A DNA stretch of 7,442 nucleotides from Flavobacterium psychrophilum (lineage in GTDB: Bacteria > Bacteroidota > Bacteroidia > Flavobacteriales > Flavobacteriaceae). The first letter of the stretch is position 1, and each line of letters begins with the position of its first letter. The DNA lies in assembly GCA_945861915.1 (NCBI GenBank), contig CAMAWK010000116.1, positions 1 through 7,442 of the forward strand. Reading direction: 5' to 3'. The position numbers and the translations under genes were made by a program. The notes under the pieces are model-generated. The model searched no databases, was not told the DNA's origin, and saw only the letters and a program-made list of their open reading frames with translations. Positions 5,085-7,442 of the stretch are shown in pieces.

Positions 5085-6740
5085 TTACAACGAAACCCCT
5101 CTTTTCCAAGGAATAAAATCGTCTTGATTTAATTGTACCGCTTTTGGAATTATTTCACCACTGGCGGCTTTGATGCAATAGTCCAAAATAGCTTCGCCCA
5201 TTTCTTCGATGGTTTTTTCGCCACTAATGACCGAACCACAATCAATATCAATTATATCTTTCATTTTATTGGCTAAAACCGAGTTGGTGGCTACTTTTAT
5301 CACTGGACAAACTGGGTTTCCTGTGGGTGTTCCCAAGCCTGTTGTAAATAAAATTAGTGTAGCTCCAGAAGCAGCTTGACCCGTCGTGGCTTCGACATCG
5401 TTTCCGGGTGTGCAAACTAAATTTAATCCAGGCACTGTGGCTGGTTCGGTGTAATCGAGGACATCAACTACTGGGGCAGTTCCCGCTTTTTTGGCAGCAC
5501 CTGCACTTTTTATCGCATCAGTAATTAATCCGTCTTTGATATTGCCCGGTGATGGATTCATATGAAAACCAGAACCCACTTTGTGAGCCAAATCATCATA
5601 CGAACGCATTAAATGTATGAATTTTTCGGCTGATTCTTTTGTAATGCAACGGTCTATTAAGTTTTGCTCGACACCACACAATTCAGGAAATTCTGCTAAT
5701 AATATTTTTCCACCCAAAGCGACTACTAAATCGGCGGTATATCCCACCGCTGGATTTGCAGAAACACCGCTAAAACCGTCGCTGGCACCGCATTTTACGC
5801 CAATACACAATTCGCTTAATGGCGCTGGAGTTCGTTCGATTGTATTGATTTCGATTAAACCTTCGAAGGTTTTTTTGATGGCATCGGCAATTAATTGTTC
5901 TTCGCTTTGTGCATTTTGCTGTTCGAAAATGAGCAAGGGTTTATCAAAAGCGGGGTTCTGTTTGACCACATCATTTTTAAAATCCTGTACTTGCAAATGC
6001 TGACAACCCAAACTCAAGACCGTGATTCCAGCTACATTTGGATGATTAGCATATGACGCCAAAAGTGAACTCAATGTCGCCGAATCTTGACGCGTTCCTC
6101 CGCAACCGCCTTGATGATTAAGGAATTTAATTCCGTCCACATTTTTAAACAAACGATTAGCTGTAGCAGTTGGCATTAAATCGAGTTTGCTGTTTTTAAT
6201 ATCTTGCCCATTTTTGTAGGCTTCCACAACTTGATGCGTAAATTGGGTGTATTTGTCACTTACAGAATAGCCCAATTCGTTGTGCAAAGCTTCTTTGATG
6301 ACATCCAAATTACGGTTTTCACAAAAAACGGTTGGAACAAATAACCAATAATTGGCAGTTCCTACGCGACTATCTTTTCGTTTATAGCCATTAAAAGTAG
6401 CGTTTTTATATTTTGAAACATCGGGCGTTTGATAGGCATAATCCACTTTTCGATAGCTGTAGGGTTCAGCAGCGTGTTTTAGATTATCGGTCGTCATTAA
6501 ACTTCCTTTTTTTACATCATATTCTACTTTTCCTACCAAAACTCCATACATAAAAATTTCGTCTCCTGATTTAAAATCAGACATATAAAATTTATGTTTT
6601 GCTTTGATAGTATCTTGCATTAATAAAGATTCATTCTCAAAAACAACCGTTTCCCCTTTTTCTAAATCGGTTAAAGCGACCAAAACATTGTCTTTTGGAT
6701 CTAATCTAATTACTGTATTTTTTACTTCGTTTTGTGACAT
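5085..6740 (-). CDS. UxaA-family (altronate/galactarate-type) dehydratase, probable L-fuconate dehydratase
   Basis: The 551-residue protein has both parts of the UxaA family. An N-terminal SAF domain occupies about residues 8-95 (LDPKDNVLVALTDLEKGE, KHKFYMSDFKSGD, YGVLVGKVEYDVKKG). The catalytic GD_AH region runs from about 120 to the end and contains NHQGGCGGTRQDS (208-220), LSLGCQ (242-247), GVKCGASDGFSGVSANPA (314-331), ELCGVEQ (353-359), FHMNPSPGN (392-400), TPGNDVEATTGQAASG (444-459), GNPVCPVIKVATN (474-486) and DIDCGSV (498-504). Family enzymes remove water from C2-C3 of aldonic or aldaric acids to give 2-keto-3-deoxy acids, using divalent metal. It is longer than E. coli UxaA (495 residues). 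Co-transcription 15 bp after FucP, with a fucosidase and lactate-oxidation genes downstream, favours L-fuconate over altronate; Campylobacter jejuni fucose loci also carry UxaA-type proteins. No uronate isomerase or altronate oxidoreductase is present here. The ATG at 6740 has an AT-rich leader. Confidence 0.93.
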   Translation of the reverse strand: MSQNEVKNTVIRLDPKDNVLVALTDLEKGETVVFENESLLMQDTIKAKHKFYMSDFKSGDEIFMYGVLVGKVEYDVKKGSLMTTDNLKHAAEPYSYRKVDYAYQTPDVSKYKNATFNGYKRKDSRVGTANYWLFVPTVFCENRNLDVIKEALHNELGYSVSDKYTQFTHQVVEAYKNGQDIKNSKLDLMPTATANRLFKNVDGIKFLNHQGGCGGTRQDSATLSSLLASYANHPNVAGITVLSLGCQHLQVQDFKNDVVKQNPAFDKPLLIFEQQNAQSEEQLIADAIKKTFEGLIEINTIERTPAPLSELCIGVKCGASDGFSGVSANPAVGYTADLVVALGGKILLAEFPELCGVEQNLIDRCITKESAEKFIHLMRSYDDLAHKVGSGFHMNPSPGNIKDGLITDAIKSAGAAKKAGTAPVVDVLDYTEPATVPGLNLVCTPGNDVEATTGQAASGATLILFTTGLGTPTGNPVCPVIKVATNSVLANKMKDIIDIDCGSVISGEKTIEEMGEAILDYCIKAASGEIIPKAVQLNQDDFIPWKRGVSL

Positions 6741-6755
6741 TATTTTTAAAATATA

Positions 6756-7442
6756 TTAAGCTTTATCGGTTTTATGAACATTAAAGGCAAACAATAAAAT
6801 GACTAGAAAACAAACTAGCGGAACGCTGTAACCGTATTGAATATTAGCTGTAGCGTCAGAAATGACACCCAAAACAGGAGGTAAAAAGGCACCTCCCACA
6901 ATAGACATTACAATTAAGGAAGAACCAATTTTGGTGTTTTGACCCAAACCGTCAATTCCCATAGAAAAAATGGTTGGAAACATAATACTCATAAAGAAAG
7001 CGATGGCGATTAGAGAATATACTACCAACATTCCTGAGCCAGTTATTGCGATAATTGTCAAAGTAATATTGATAATGGTGTAAATGATTAGTAATTTTCT
7101 AGGGTTAACGTATTGCATTAAAAACGTACCGAAGAATCGACCTAACATAAATGCCAACCCAAAAAATCCTAGGAATTTAGCGGCTGAATCTTCATCAATT
7201 CCAGCTGAAGTAGTTGCCATTTTTATAAAAAAACTACCCACACAAACCTGCGCTCCCACATAAAAAAACTGGGCTAAAATTCCCCATCGCAAACGAATCG
7301 ATTTCAATGCACCTCCAAAACTTGCTCCGTCAGAACCTTCAGTAGATTCCTCTTTTACATCTGGCATTTTGGTAAAAAAGAAAATAACCGCTACTGCCAA
7401 AATGATTAAACCCAAAACTAAATACGGCATTTTTACACTTGC
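6756..7442 (-). CDS. fucP: FucP-type L-fucose:H+ symporter, MFS (C-terminal half, cut by right window edge)
   Basis: The frame is open through the right edge at 7442, so the internal ATG at 7430 is not the true start; 228 residues remain of about 420-440. Seven hydrophobic segments are visible, corresponding to TM6-TM12. After the first comes the acidic central cytoplasmic loop (PDVKEESTEGSDG), then TM7 with GAQVCVGSFF, TM8 with FMLGRFFGTF, and the most diagnostic stretch in TM10-11: MFPTIFSMGIDGLGQNTKIG followed by SSLIVMSIVGGAFLPP. This closely follows the E. coli FucP pattern (PTIFSLGI, LGQDTK, GSSFIVM, GG). FucP imports L-fucose with a proton across the inner membrane; its key acidic residues are in the missing N-terminal half. 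Glucose/galactose transporters of the same family are the main alternative, but the neighbours favour fucose. The dehydratase follows 15 bp after the stop. Confidence 0.9.
   Translation of the reverse strand, partial: ASVKMPYLVLGLIILAVAVIFFFTKMPDVKEESTEGSDGASFGGALKSIRLRWGILAQFFYVGAQVCVGSFFIKMATTSAGIDEDSAAKFLGFFGLAFMLGRFFGTFLMQYVNPRKLLIIYTIINITLTIIAITGSGMLVVYSLIAIAFFMSIMFPTIFSMGIDGLGQNTKIGSSLIVMSIVGGAFLPPVLGVISDATANIQYGYSVPLVCFLVILLFAFNVHKTDKA

Noticed and set aside
5617..6003. 128-codon plus-strand open frame opposite the dehydratase
   Set aside because: It lies wholly within a strongly conserved catalytic region on the other strand, and its Cys/Ser/Phe-rich translation is typical of an antisense shadow.
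6756..7430. Complete 224-residue transporter starting at ATG 7430
   Set aside because: The frame continues without a stop to the window edge and the protein matches only the C-terminal half of FucP, so this ATG is internal.

Overview
The window looks like part of a chromosome from a member of the Bacteroidota, most likely a flavobacterium. The DNA is AT-rich. Starts are preceded by A/T-rich leaders rather than Shine-Dalgarno sequences, the N-termini carry Bacteroidota-style signal peptides and a lipobox, and the intergenic repeats resemble those seen in Flavobacterium genomes. All eight genes lie on the minus strand, so transcription runs from high to low coordinates.

In transcription order the layout is: the C-terminal half of a FucP-type L-fucose:proton symporter (cut by the right edge); a 551-residue UxaA-family sugar-acid dehydratase 15 bp later; a small unknown lipoprotein after 63 bp; a 238 bp AT-rich spacer with a composite repeat and an 18 bp perfect palindrome; an SDR dehydrogenase; lutA 10 bp later; a 131 bp spacer holding an inverted pair of the same repeat family plus a short hairpin; lutB; lutC after 9 bp; and 35 bp further on a secreted GH29 alpha-L-fucosidase cut by the left edge.

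Together these genes read as an L-fucose catabolic locus of the non-phosphorylating kind. The periplasmic fucosidase releases L-fucose and FucP imports it. The UxaA-family enzyme is the best candidate for dehydrating L-fuconate to 2-keto-3-deoxy-L-fuconate. The SDR probably oxidises that product. Cleavage then gives pyruvate and L-lactate, which LutABC oxidises to pyruvate. The fucose dehydrogenase, lactonase and cleavage enzyme are not in the window. The family assignments are firm; the substrates of the dehydratase and SDR are inferred from context.

The least explained material is the short AT-rich lipoprotein gene, which sits between pathway genes, carries a perfect 18 bp palindrome inside its coding sequence, and is flanked downstream by repeats. 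I saw no tRNA, rRNA, CRISPR array, transposase, phage gene or defence system.
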